Of a DNA stretch of 25,006 nt, positions 1 to 7,527 are shown piece after piece (position 1 is the first letter of the stretch; every line of letters starts with the position of its first letter). Under the pieces are notes generated by a model, which was given only the letters and a program-made list of their open reading frames with translations, made no database searches and was not told the origin of the DNA. The stretch spans positions 1 to 25,006 of the forward strand of contig JAHZDE010000020.1 in assembly GCA_019422525.1 (NCBI GenBank), in the 5' to 3' direction. Origin of the DNA: Clostridiales bacterium (GTDB lineage: Bacteria > Bacillota > Clostridia > Oscillospirales > Acutalibacteraceae). The translations under genes were made by a program, and so were the position numbers.

Positions 1-388
1 GAGGGGCAAAACCGCAGAATTGCGGATTTTGGCACCGTGGTAGAAACTTGCTCTTTGTGACTGCAAACTTCCTCTCGCTTCCGTCCGCCACTTTTTCCCG
101 GTTTGTATAAATGCTTTTCTGAAAATTCTCCTTTGCCAACTACTCGTCCATCGGGAGCCGGTTTTGGCAAGCCGTTTGTCTTTTTCTACTACTAATAATC
201 CTGCAAAGGGCTTTTCTGCCCGTTTTCGCTAAAATGACACCGGACACAGCGGTTTCTACCCGATACCGGAGAAAATCCTTTCCATTCTCTGTAATACTGG
301 AAACAGGGAAATGGCAACCGGACAGACAGAAAATTTCCCTGTTCACCCGAAACATTGCCGCGCTGCCTGTTTTGCCAAAAAAGGGCGC
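1..388. other. Mobile-element spacer with one hairpin, no supported gene
   Basis: No convincing gene is visible. Short reading frames exist on both strands but lack a ribosome site and family resemblance. At 8-30 there is a compact hairpin (stem CCGCA/TGCGG, loop GAAT) flanked by A and T runs; on the minus strand it is followed by TTTT and looks like a weak terminator or an oriT-type hairpin. The stretch lies just downstream of the terminated orf7/orf8-like genes and is probably backbone spacer of a Tn916/Tn1549-like element. That assignment rests on context. Confidence 0.4.
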
Positions 389-424
389 AAAAAAAGCAGC
401 AAATCTTTTTCAGACTTACTGCTT
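389..424 (-). terminator. Rho-independent terminator
   Basis: On the minus strand a 12-bp stem (413-424 with 394-405, including G-U pairs) closes a 7-nt loop and is followed by a run of seven U. It sits 25 bp past the stop of the helix-turn-helix gene, so it ends the sigma/HTH transcript. A near-identical hairpin recurs at 16159-16192. Confidence 0.85.
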
Positions 425-448
425 CATATACCGCTGGTGGGCGGCGCA

Positions 449-667
449 CTATTCAGTTTTAGATTCATCCGGCAGCTCCAGCCGGAATTTGAACAGGCTC
501 CCGATGAGCGTTTGTATCACATAGTCCTCCACATCGGTGTTGACCTCCCCGTTTACTCTGGAAAGGCACCGGATATAACCGGCATAGTTCTGTAAAACAG
601 TGTTGACTGCGTCCGGGTCGCCCTCACGGGCCTTGATAATGATTTCATACGGGAGAAGTCTACTCAC
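449..667 (-). CDS. Small helix-turn-helix protein, Tn916 orf8-like
   Basis: A 72-residue acidic and helical protein resembling the helix-turn-helix (HTH_16 type) proteins that accompany a sigma-like gene in Tn916-family conjugative elements. The typical pattern is visible: an N-terminal KAREGDPDAVNTVLQNYAGY segment, then a VEDYVIQTLIGSLFKF segment that would form the end of the domain. I chose the GTG start at 667 because it overlaps the stop of the upstream sigma-like gene by 8 nt, suggesting translational coupling; an in-frame ATG at 691 lies inside that gene. The family is thought to act in regulating the element. A strong terminator follows. The family call is from residue pattern; the function is inferred. 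Confidence 0.7.
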   Translation of the reverse strand: MSRLLPYEIIIKAREGDPDAVNTVLQNYAGYIRCLSRVNGEVNTDVEDYVIQTLIGSLFKFRLELPDESKTE

Positions 668-1096
668 GAGGATGCACCTGCATTTCCTCATAGAGCTGCC
701 GCAAGGCGCGGTTCAAATGCCTCCCGATGGCACTGTTGGATACGCCGTACCGCTGACCGATCTGCGTTTGAGTCTGGCACAGGAAGTAGTGCAGGAAGAT
801 TTTCTCACGATCCTGCTCGGACAAGTGGGAGAGGGCAACGGCCAGTTCTTCATTGTCCAGCATGACCGACAAGCCACAGGCAGTCAAGAGCCGTTCTTCA
901 TCCAGTTCCGCAGTCACAAAATCATGCCAGTCGGTTATGGGATAGTGCTTTTCATACATCAAATATTCAAGGGAGATTTCCCGCCCCCACTTCCTTTGCA
1001 GCGTCGGATGGCGCTGATAGCAGCATGGCGTATGACAATCTTGCAATAGGCATCATGGGTACGCTGAATAGCCATTCGATATTCCGTTTCGGTCAT
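660..1096 (-). pseudogene. Sigma-70-like factor (Tn916 orf7-like), frameshifted
   Basis: The C-terminal part reads as a sigma-70 region 4-like domain: an LSEQDREKIFLHYFL helix, then a QIGQRYGVSNSAIGRHL recognition helix, as in the small sigma factors of Tn916-like elements. The expected N-terminus (MTETEYRMAIQRTHDAYCK) starts at ATG 1096 behind a GGGGGATTTTCC ribosome site, but that frame runs into a stop at 959-961. Restoring one base near 992-998, where AAA meets GGAAGTGGGGG on the coding strand, joins the two halves into KRKWGREISLEYL. This could be a true one-base deletion, a sequencing error, or less likely programmed frameshifting. If real, the element's own regulator is dead and the downstream orf8-like gene may be poorly translated. 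Confidence 0.7.
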
Positions 1097-1256
1097 GGAA
1101 AATCCCCCTTTCTGTGATGCTAAAGAGGGGCTGCAACACTCCTTGCTGTCGTCCCTTGATTACCTGCCAGCAAAAGCAGACGGGGCTGTCAACGGCAGGC
1201 GCAGCCCGTTCATCTTGACCGTTGACTGGGGTGGCTGGATTTGCGATTGCCGACAT
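1097..1256 (-). promoter_or_regulatory. Leader region upstream of the sigma-like gene
   Basis: This stretch between the end of the efflux gene and the sigma-like gene carries a minus-strand frame from ATG 1256 that reads MSAIANPATPVNG and then DSPVCFCWQVI. It aligns with a degenerate counterpart at 16235-16340 reading DSTACLCRQTI in the same order and orientation. Such leaders are common upstream of regulators in Tn916-like elements. Whether a leader peptide is made is unknown; I treat it as a conserved untranslated or attenuating leader. Confidence 0.4.
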
Positions 1257-2583
1257 CTCTTTTCCATTTTCCTCTGAAAAAATGTACCCATGTAAGAATA
1301 CAGCCAAGTCCCCATCCGAAAAGTGTATTCCACCAAATCATGTGATAACCAATAGCAGGGATTTCTTGCAGCGCATAGGTGGAAATGACTCGAATAGCCA
1401 GTGCACTGGTGGCGACAAAGGTGGAGTACAGCGCGTTATTTGCTCCTTGAAATAGTCCCAGCAGTGGGAAATAGGATGCAAAGGGAATCAGGCAAAGCGC
1501 CACGCACCGGACATGCGCGGTGCAGTAACCGGCAGCTTCGGCCCCCAACCCAAACGCGGTGACAATGGGGGTAGCATAGACAAATACGACGGCCAAAATG
1601 CAGATGGAAATGAGTTCAGAAAGAATAACCGTATGCTTTGCACCGGTTATAACTCGCTCCGTTTTTCCGGCACCGATATTCTGCGCCGTGTAGGTGCCTT
1701 GGGTTGTCATCAAAGCGCTGGCGGGAAGAGTCATGTAGGTTTCGATTTTTTGGGCAACGGAGAAAGATGCCGTCATTGCTTCCCCATAGCTGTTGACTGC
1801 TCTCTGGATAAACACAAACCCAAGCGATACGATCAACTGTTGAAGTGCCATTGGAAAACCGCGTTGCAATGTCAGTCTGGCCAGCGCCCACTCAAAAGTA
1901 AACTCATTGGGTTTCCATCGGAATAGGGGATATTTTTTCATCATGTAAACAAAAGCAGCCACGCAGGAAGCAATCTGAGCAATGTCCGTCGCAATGGCAA
2001 CCCCCATTACCCCCATGCGAAAATTGTAGACGAATACAATGTCCAGTGCGATGTTGATGATGCTGGCAATCAGCAAAAAATAGAGCGTCGCCTTACTGTC
2101 TCCGATCCCGCGCAGAATGGCCGCGATGATGTTATAGCCAAACTGGAACACCAGTCCCAGTGAATAAATTTTGAAATAGGTATCTGCCATAGAAAGCAGA
2201 CTTTCTGGCGTGGCAAGGAGATAGCGAAGTGCAAAACGACTGATGAGTACTCCCACCACCGTCGCTGCTATTCCCATACCTGTCATAACAAGTAAAGCGG
2301 AAGACGCCTGACGACGCATTCTTTCGGTTTCGCCTGCACCAAACAACTGTGCAATCAGGACACAGGCACCGGCAGAAAAGCCATTTGCCAAAGCAAGAAA
2401 AGCCATGGTTAAAACACCGCAGGCTCCAACAGCAGCCAGCGCCGCTTCGCTGGCGAAATTGCCGACGATGATGGTGTCCGCCGTATTATAGAATTGCTGA
2501 AGCAATAACCCCATGAATACCGGGAACATAAACGTGAGGATTCCCTTCCATGGCCTCCCTGTGAGCAAGGTTTCCTTTGTCAT
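1210..2583 (-). CDS. MATE family multidrug efflux transporter
   Basis: Cytoplasmic-membrane efflux pump of about 457 residues, expected to export drugs or toxic organic cations in exchange for Na+ or H+. The sequence shows the MATE pattern: an N-terminal PVFMGLLLQQFYNTADTIIV helix, a second VG-rich helix, and about twelve hydrophobic segments arranged as two similar halves (second half near FPMALQQLIVSLGFVF). The start at 2583 has GGAGG seven bases upstream; an ATG at 2589 is too close to that site. It is the last gene of the AKR/flavodoxin/SDR operon, suggesting joint detoxification and export, though a hairpin precedes it. The last 20 or so residues (after HFFRGKWK) are basic, non-hydrophobic and read into the leader of the neighbouring element, so the native end has probably been replaced at a junction near 1256-1270. 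Substrate cannot be told. Confidence 0.9.
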   Translation of the reverse strand: MTKETLLTGRPWKGILTFMFPVFMGLLLQQFYNTADTIIVGNFASEAALAAVGACGVLTMAFLALANGFSAGACVLIAQLFGAGETERMRRQASSALLVMTGMGIAATVVGVLISRFALRYLLATPESLLSMADTYFKIYSLGLVFQFGYNIIAAILRGIGDSKATLYFLLIASIINIALDIVFVYNFRMGVMGVAIATDIAQIASCVAAFVYMMKKYPLFRWKPNEFTFEWALARLTLQRGFPMALQQLIVSLGFVFIQRAVNSYGEAMTASFSVAQKIETYMTLPASALMTTQGTYTAQNIGAGKTERVITGAKHTVILSELISICILAVVFVYATPIVTAFGLGAEAAGYCTAHVRCVALCLIPFASYFPLLGLFQGANNALYSTFVATSALAIRVISTYALQEIPAIGYHMIWWNTLFGWGLGCILTWVHFFRGKWKRDVGNRKSSHPSQRSR

Positions 2584-2598
2584 AGACATACCTCCGGC

Positions 2599-2638
2599 AA
2601 AAAGAGGCAGCAGCCATCCAAACCGGGTGACTGCTGCT
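2599..2638 (-). terminator. Hairpin between SDR and MATE genes
   Basis: Minus-strand stem GCAGCAG (2631-2637) pairs with CTGCTGC (2607-2613), then CTC and five U. It lies in the 68-bp gap before the efflux gene, so it may attenuate rather than fully stop the operon transcript. Confidence 0.5.
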
Positions 2639-2651
2639 CGTATCAGTCAAC

Positions 2652-3302
2652 TTAGTAAATGATCTCGGCGTCTGTGCGAGCCTGATACAGATTCCAGAAT
2701 TGATCCGCAATCTTCTCCGGCATATATTTTTCGGAGCCGCCAATGGTATTGCAGACCTGAACAGAGCCAAGGAATACCCCCTGGGCCTGACAGACCGGGT
2801 GAAGGGCCATCACCATAGCCCGCAGAGCGGCCTTGTCCATGGAGAGCGGGAGATAGTCGGCGCTGGGATACATGGCCAGCCCACCGCCGGTAATCAGGAT
2901 AGCCCCCTGCTTCTTGCTGAATTCCTCACCCAGCACCTGCCGGATGCAGGTATAGGCCCCCAGCACATCCACCTGATAACGCTGCTGCATGACTTCGGTA
3001 TTCATACCGCCGGGCAGTTCTTTGTCCGCCGCCGTAATCCCGACATTATAGAACAGCACATCCGGCACTCCGTAAGTCTGTACCGACTGCTGCATAGCCG
3101 CCGCAAGAGCCGTCTGGTCAGCGGTATCCATCACCTGCGTTTCAACCTTGATCCCACCCGACTGCATTTCCTTCTGATAACTGGCAAGATGTTCCGCGCT
3201 GCGGCACATCAGTACCACACGGAAACCATTCTCCCCAAACTTGCGGGCAACCGCGTTGCCCAAACCTTTTCCTGCACCAACAACAAAAATTGTCTTTTCC
3301 AT
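2652..3302 (-). CDS. Short-chain dehydrogenase/reductase (SDR)
   Basis: A soluble NAD(P)-dependent oxidoreductase of 216 residues. The Rossmann dinucleotide motif is at residues 8-14 (GAGKGLG), followed by the basic LMCRSAEHL loop that often marks NADP preference, and VLFYNVGI stands in for the usual NNAG. The active-site region is atypical: after ITGGGLAMYPSADY the lysine comes in SMDKAAL, eight positions along instead of the classic Y-x3-K. This layout occurs in a recognisable SDR subgroup, but catalysis should not be assumed. The start at 3302 was chosen because the conserved fold begins there; a longer frame upstream to 3416 lies inside the preceding gene. Third gene of a probable detoxification operon. 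Substrate unknown. Confidence 0.8.
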   Translation of the reverse strand: MEKTIFVVGAGKGLGNAVARKFGENGFRVVLMCRSAEHLASYQKEMQSGGIKVETQVMDTADQTALAAAMQQSVQTYGVPDVLFYNVGITAADKELPGGMNTEVMQQRYQVDVLGAYTCIRQVLGEEFSKKQGAILITGGGLAMYPSADYLPLSMDKAALRAMVMALHPVCQAQGVFLGSVQVCNTIGGSEKYMPEKIADQFWNLYQARTDAEIIY

Positions 3303-3343
3303 TGTTCCGTTTTCCTTTCTTAGCTTGTATGAATGATCTTTTG

Positions 3344-3853
3344 TTACAGAGAAGCTCCCAGCTGATAGGCAGCCTCTACTTTTCCGCTTCCTAAAATCTC
3401 GCCCCGGTTTTTCCACCCCAGATTGCGTTCATAGGTACGGTACCATGTAACGGCCTGGGAGTAGTCTGCGCCGCCTGCCGTCATCAGCAGTACGCTTTCT
3501 CTGGGAAAGCCTGCGTAGCCCAGACATTCCAGTTCCGCGTATAATCGGTCTGCGGCAGTTTTGAGCGGCCCGGTGATGGTCCAGAAGTACACCGGAGAGG
3601 CAAACACCACCACATCGCAGTCCGCAAATACGGAATAAATCTGATCCATGTCGTCTTTTTGGGTACAGGGGCTCTGCGGGTCACGCCCGGCATGCAGACA
3701 GCCTTTGCAGCTGTGAATCTTCATTCCGTCCAGGTAAAACTCATGGACGGAGTGCCCGGCGCTGCGGGCGCCTTCCGCAAAGGCACGGACCAACTTGGCG
3801 GTATTGCCGTTCTTTCTCGCCGCCCCGTTCAAAATCAAAATGCTTTTTGGCAT
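3344..3853 (-). CDS. Flavodoxin-like NAD(P)H-dependent FMN reductase
   Basis: A 169-residue flavodoxin-fold protein likely to bind FMN and reduce quinones, azo or iron compounds with NAD(P)H. Visible marks are the phosphate-binding loop NGAARKNGNTAKL near the N-terminus, the ASPVYFWTITGPLK segment typical of NADPH-dependent FMN reductases, and a cysteine group (SCKGCLHAG, then a third Cys in SPCTQKDD) seen in the iron-sulfur flavoprotein/flavodoxin subgroup. The ATG at 3853 has AAGGTGG upstream. A more upstream ATG at 3874 overlaps the stop of the aldo/keto reductase gene (TAATG) and could be used by translational coupling. Second gene of the operon divergent from LysR. The precise electron acceptor is unknown. 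Confidence 0.8.
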   Translation of the reverse strand: MPKSILILNGAARKNGNTAKLVRAFAEGARSAGHSVHEFYLDGMKIHSCKGCLHAGRDPQSPCTQKDDMDQIYSVFADCDVVVFASPVYFWTITGPLKTAADRLYAELECLGYAGFPRESVLLMTAGGADYSQAVTWYRTYERNLGWKNRGEILGSGKVEAAYQLGASL

Positions 3854-3873
3854 TGTTTTCACCACCTTTCTCA

Positions 3874-4671
3874 TTACCACCATCCAAACAGGCTCCGTCC
3901 TTCTTCCAGTCCTTCGAGGGCCTGCATTTCGGCCGGGTCCAGGTCAAACTGTAAGGAGGCAAGGTTTTCTTTCATATGCTGCAGGCTGGTGCTTTTGGGA
4001 ATGACCACGATTCCCTGCTGGGTGAGAAAGCGCAGGGCAACCTGAGAAACACTTCGTCCATGCTGCTTCGCTATGGCAAGCAGCGTGGGATTCTTCCAGA
4101 TCCCATGCAGCCCGCAGGCCAGCGGCGACCAGCTTTCATGCTTTGTGCCGATCTGGCATTCCAGTTCCCGAAGCTTTTTCTGCTGACGGAACACGTGGGT
4201 TTCCACCTGGTTGACCGCCGGGATCACCTTACAGTGGTTTACTAGATTCAGATACCGCTCCTCCAAAAAGTTGGAGATGCCGATGGCCCGCAGTTTGCCC
4301 TCCCGGTATGCCGTTTCCATGGCGCGGTATATTTCATGGACATCACCCGTCGGCTCGTGAATCAGCAGCAAGTCAATGTAATCCATATTGAGCTCTTGCA
4401 AAGAATGGTCGATGGAACGCAGCGTGTCTGAATAGCCGTGGCAGGCCCACAGCTTAGTCGTCAGAAACAACTGCTCTCTCGGCACACCGGATTTCTGGCA
4501 GGCAAGGCCAACTTCACGCTCGTTTCCGTAGCATTGTGCTGTATCAATCGAACGGTATCCAGCACGAATGGCACTGGTAACACATTGTTCTGTGATGCTT
4601 GCCGGTGTCTGATAGGTTCCATAACCAATGAGCGGCATTTTAACACCATTGTTCAGCGTAATCGCTTCCAT
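3874..4671 (-). CDS. Aldo/keto reductase
   Basis: A 265-residue cytoplasmic NADPH-dependent carbonyl reductase with a TIM-barrel fold. The catalytic tetrad can be placed: Asp and Tyr in DTAQCYGNE, Lys in LTTKLW and His in LLIHEP. The C-terminal cofactor-binding stretch VVIPKSTS is present. GISNF and NQVETH, usual in the family, are also intact. The ATG follows GGGAGGTGGGAAA. It is the first gene of a four-gene operon whose promoter faces that of a LysR regulator 110 bp away, the arrangement expected for an inducible aldehyde, quinone or electrophile detoxification operon. Substrate cannot be told from sequence. Confidence 0.9.
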   Translation of the reverse strand: MEAITLNNGVKMPLIGYGTYQTPASITEQCVTSAIRAGYRSIDTAQCYGNEREVGLACQKSGVPREQLFLTTKLWACHGYSDTLRSIDHSLQELNMDYIDLLLIHEPTGDVHEIYRAMETAYREGKLRAIGISNFLEERYLNLVNHCKVIPAVNQVETHVFRQQKKLRELECQIGTKHESWSPLACGLHGIWKNPTLLAIAKQHGRSVSQVALRFLTQQGIVVIPKSTSLQHMKENLASLQFDLDPAEMQALEGLEEGRSLFGWW

Positions 4672-4718
4672 TTTCCCACCTCCCTTCGGCTTCTGTACTC
4701 ATTGTAGCGGAGAAAGAA

Positions 4719-4747
4719 TTGACATAGAAGATACCAAAGTATTAAAA
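4719..4747 (+). promoter_or_regulatory. lysR promoter with operator-like palindrome
   Basis: TTGACA (4719-4724), 17-bp spacer, then a weak TTAAAA -10. The palindrome ATAC-CAAA-GTAT (4731-4742) lies in the spacer, suiting LysR autoregulation and control of the divergent aldo/keto reductase operon. The boxes are seen; regulation is inferred. Confidence 0.5.
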
Positions 4748-4781
4748 TGGTTTTTATAAATTCTAAAAGCGAGGTGATACG

Positions 4782-5693
4782 ATGTATAGTCGGGAACTGA
4801 CTACTTTTCTTGCCGTAGCAGAGCACGGAAGTTTTTTGAAAGCGTCAAAGGAACTATATATTACACCCGCTTCTGTCATGAATCAGATCAACAAACTGGA
4901 ATCCCTGGTCGGCGTCCAGTTGATTGTGCGCACCAACCAGGGTACCCAGTTGACTGCCGCTGGGCGTTCCCTTTATAAAGATGCAAAGAAAATCATCCGG
5001 CAATCGGAACAGGCCATTGCCCGTGCCCGTCAGATTGCAAAAGATGAGCAGCAGGCCATTCGCGTAGGGACATCCATTCTGCGGCCCTGCAAAACGCTGG
5101 TGGATTTATGGTCCAGGATTGACGACGGCACCCTTCCTGTCACCATTCATATTGTGCCGTTCGACGATAGCCCCACCAGCATGGAAATCATGCTGGATTC
5201 CCTGGGCAAAGAAATCGATTGCTTTGTGGGGCCCTGCGATTCTCTCACATGGAGAGAACGATACAATATCCTCCCGCTGGAACCGGTTCACTGCTGCATT
5301 GCCGTTCCACGGAAGCATCCATTATCCAAGAAGGAAATGCTCCGGTGGAGCGACCTGGATGGGGAAACTATTATGCTGGTAAAACGCGGAGATTCCCCTG
5401 TGTTAAACAAGATGCGCGATGAAATCGAAGCAAAGCACCCACAAATCACACTTTTTGATACACCGCATTTTTACGATACCAGTGTCTTTAATGAGTGTGA
5501 GCAGATGGGCTGCGTGATGGAAACGCTGGATATCTGGAAAGACGTTCATCCCTCTCTGGTCACGATTCCTGTGGAATGGGAATACACGATGCCTTACGGT
5601 ATCGTGTATGCAAAGAATCCATCACACGCCATGCAAAACCTGATTCAAATGATTCAGGGCTATGCAGACAGCAAAAAAGGAGAAAGCCATTAA
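4782..5693 (+). CDS. LysR family transcriptional regulator
   Basis: A 303-residue DNA-binding regulator. The N-terminal winged helix-turn-helix is clear (FLAVAEHGSFLKASKELYIT, then PASVMNQINKLE), followed by a linker helix rich in Gln and Ala and a LysR substrate-binding domain from about residue 92. The ATG at 4782 follows GCGAGGTGATAC. It is divergent from the aldo/keto reductase operon, which it most likely controls, with a small-molecule inducer bound in the C-terminal domain. A strong bidirectional terminator overlaps its stop codon. The inducer is unknown. Confidence 0.92.
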   Translation: MYSRELTTFLAVAEHGSFLKASKELYITPASVMNQINKLESLVGVQLIVRTNQGTQLTAAGRSLYKDAKKIIRQSEQAIARARQIAKDEQQAIRVGTSILRPCKTLVDLWSRIDDGTLPVTIHIVPFDDSPTSMEIMLDSLGKEIDCFVGPCDSLTWRERYNILPLEPVHCCIAVPRKHPLSKKEMLRWSDLDGETIMLVKRGDSPVLNKMRDEIEAKHPQITLFDTPHFYDTSVFNECEQMGCVMETLDIWKDVHPSLVTIPVEWEYTMPYGIVYAKNPSHAMQNLIQMIQGYADSKKGESH

Positions 5694-5711
5694 AAGGCTT
5701 TCTCCTTTTTT
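5679..5711. terminator. Bidirectional rho-independent terminator
   Basis: Perfect 10-bp stem GGAGAAAGCC/GGCTTTCTCC with a 7-nt loop, flanked by A6 on the left and T6 on the right. It overlaps the lysR stop and can also stop transcription arriving from the sirtuin gene on the minus strand. Confidence 0.9.
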
Positions 5712-5798
5712 GCTAATCTATTTTGTTCCATTGTCATGCAAGGCTCTTTCAGATATGGTGTAGTAAGCACCTTTTCGAGCCGCAAAATCATTGGTATA

Positions 5799-5858
5799 TC
5801 AGGCTTTTTTAGAACTTTCTGAGATACTGCCGTGGCAGATAAAAAGTATTTTAGTCAT
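5799..5858 (-). pseudogene. Possible remnant of a low-molecular-weight tyrosine phosphatase
   Basis: In the 237-bp gap between the terminator and the sirtuin gene, a 19-codon frame reads MTKILFICHGSISESSKKA and then stops. It resembles the start of low-molecular-weight protein tyrosine phosphatases, whose loop reads roughly CxGNICRSP. The catalytic Arg and second Cys are missing here, so this is at best a decayed stub. The rest of 5712-5929 holds nothing I recognise. Confidence 0.3.
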
Positions 5859-5929
5859 TACAAGGGAACCTCTCCATCCAATATTTTCTTTAGTATACCG
5901 CATGGTTCCCGTCGCGGGCAACACATCTT

Positions 5930-6799
5930 TCACAAAAGTGCGGTCAGGACTTCTCCAATATCGTTTCCTATACACAGAGACCGGGTTTCGATTTCCGGTG
6001 GGCAGTAGGCTTCGTTCTGGTTGATGCAAGCATAGACCGCCCTGGGATTCTGGAAGGTCATGCGCCAGAACGGATATTTGATGATGACCGGCGTATTGCC
6101 ACCTACGCCCAGTTCCAGAAAGAGAATATCCTGCCCCTCATGGCGGTGAAGGAAGTCCTCATACCGCCGGGCGGCGGTGTGCCAGCCTTCATCCTCCACA
6201 AAGGTATCATCCGCCCGCAGATTCATGGACATGGGCGCGCCGCAGACCGGACAACGGGGCACCAGTTCGGCAGGCACTTTGCAGTCCTTCTGTTCGGCCA
6301 CCATCTTTTTGACAATGGTTTCGTTATCATAGGTCTTTTGGTGGCAGGGCCTGGAACACTGCCACAGGCCGTAGTCGCCCTGGGTATAGAATAACCGCTG
6401 CTTGTCAAATCCTGCCTTCTGGAAACAATGATCCACATTGGTGGTCAGCACAAAGTAATCCTTTCCTTGCACCAACTTCAAAAGCTCCTGATAGACTGGC
6501 TTCGGGGCGTCCAGATAGCGATTGATATAGATATACCTGCTCCAATACGCCCAATGTTCTTCCAGGCTGTCAAAGGGATAGAAGCCGCCTGAATACATAT
6601 CGCGGAAGCCATACTTCGCAATAAAGTCCCCGAAATATTTCTGAAAGCGTTCGCCGGTATAGGTAAACCCCGCGGAAGTGGAAAGCCCGGAACCGGCGCC
6701 GATCACCACCGCATCCGCCGTATCCAATTCCTGTTTGAGCCGTGCGATATTATCGCAGCAGGCGCTTGTAGATTTCATAGTCTCTGTCCTTGAAAACAT
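5930..6799 (-). CDS. Class M sirtuin (SirTM), copy 1
   Basis: A 289-residue sirtuin of the macrodomain-linked class, whose studied members transfer ADP-ribose from NAD+ to proteins. The NAD-binding loop GAGSGLSTSAG is at 34-44 and TTNVDHCFQKAG at 119-130. The usual sirtuin catalytic His is replaced by Gln140 (TQGDYG). Asn121, Gln140 and Arg195 line up with the residues I recall as important in the streptococcal SirTM (Asn118, Gln137, Arg192). Zinc ligands are Cys148/152 and Cys183/186. The start overlaps the macrodomain gene by 50 nt, with AAGGTG eight bases before ATG 6799; an internal Met8 is an alternative. Last gene of cassette 1. It shares most residues with copy 2, without gaps over at least the first 200. 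The GcvH-like target and lipoate ligase that usually accompany SirTM are absent here. Confidence 0.9.
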   Translation of the reverse strand: MFSRTETMKSTSACCDNIARLKQELDTADAVVIGAGSGLSTSAGFTYTGERFQKYFGDFIAKYGFRDMYSGGFYPFDSLEEHWAYWSRYIYINRYLDAPKPVYQELLKLVQGKDYFVLTTNVDHCFQKAGFDKQRLFYTQGDYGLWQCSRPCHQKTYDNETIVKKMVAEQKDCKVPAELVPRCPVCGAPMSMNLRADDTFVEDEGWHTAARRYEDFLHRHEGQDILFLELGVGGNTPVIIKYPFWRMTFQNPRAVYACINQNEAYCPPEIETRSLCIGNDIGEVLTALL

Positions 6800-7526
6800 T
6801 GAAGATCACCTTGATTTTCTCTGGGTTTTGCCGCTGCCATTCTCCCACCGTTTGTATGGCAATTTCTGCGGCCAGCTCGTTGGGAAAGCGAAACTCTCCG
6901 GTGGATATACAGCAAAAAGCCACGCTGTGCAGCCCGTTGGATTCCGCCAGCTCCAAACAGGAGCGGTAGCAGCTGGCCAGCAGTTCCCGGTCTGCCTGTG
7001 TGACGGCTCCACTAATTATCGGACCGACGGTATGCAGAACATAGCGGCAGGGCAGGTTGTAAGCTTTTGTGATTTTTGCGCTACCAGTGGGTTCTTCTTC
7101 CTCCTGTCTGGCCATAAGGCGGGCGCACTCAAAGCGGAGCTGCACCCCTGCATAGGTGTGAATGGCGTTGTCGATGCAGCCGTGACAAGGAACGAAGCAG
7201 CCCAGCATCTGGCTGTTGGCCGCGTTGACAATGGCATCCACCGCCAGCGTAGTGATATCTCCCTGCCAGAGATACAGTCCAGGACGCACCGGCGTCAGGT
7301 CTTTCAGCCTTGTCACGCCCCGCTCCGCAAGACGCTCTTTCAGGTAAGCGTCCTGCATCCGCAAGAAATCTTCACGAGCCGGGACGGGTGGACGCACATT
7401 CATCAGGCTGCGCAAAAGCCGCCGCTTTCCTGAGAGAGAATCCGGCACCGGGATATCTTCATATTCTTTTCGTTCTGTCAGCAGATCGCGGAGCAGAAAA
7501 TTCAATCGCTCGTCCTGTGTCATCAT
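6750..7526 (-). CDS. SirTM-linked zinc-type macrodomain protein, copy 1
   Basis: A 258-residue protein expected to remove the ADP-ribose added by the partner sirtuin. A helical N-terminal region of about 80 residues precedes the macrodomain. Visible motifs: QGDITTL (88-94), NAANS (101-105), then GCFVPCHGCIDN with Cys110, His115 and Cys117 as the probable zinc ligands typical of sirtuin-linked macrodomains, VLHTVGP (163-169) and ISTGEFRFP (207-215). Two tandem ATGs (7526 and 7523) follow GGAG, and the gene begins one base after the stop of the PNPOx-ferredoxin gene. Its last codons contain the ribosome site and start of the sirtuin gene, so the two should be made together. Assignment is strong; the hydrolase activity comes from the family. 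Confidence 0.9.
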   Translation of the reverse strand: MMTQDERLNFLLRDLLTERKEYEDIPVPDSLSGKRRLLRSLMNVRPPVPAREDFLRMQDAYLKERLAERGVTRLKDLTPVRPGLYLWQGDITTLAVDAIVNAANSQMLGCFVPCHGCIDNAIHTYAGVQLRFECARLMARQEEEEPTGSAKITKAYNLPCRYVLHTVGPIISGAVTQADRELLASCYRSCLELAESNGLHSVAFCCISTGEFRFPNELAAEIAIQTVGEWQRQNPEKIKVIFNVFKDRDYEIYKRLLR

Positions 7527-7527
7527 C

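Noticed and set aside
660..1096. Programmed frameshifting in the sigma-like gene
   Set aside because: No clear slippery heptamer with a downstream structure is visible, and a one-base loss is simpler; kept as a pseudogene.
5930..7526. Reading the sirtuin-macrodomain pair as a DarTG-like toxin-antitoxin system
   Set aside because: The proteins are a SirTM and a zinc-type macrodomain of the sirtuin-linked class, not a DarT-fold DNA ADP-ribosyltransferase with a DarG macrodomain. Gene order with macrodomain first and long operons also fit the SirTM class.
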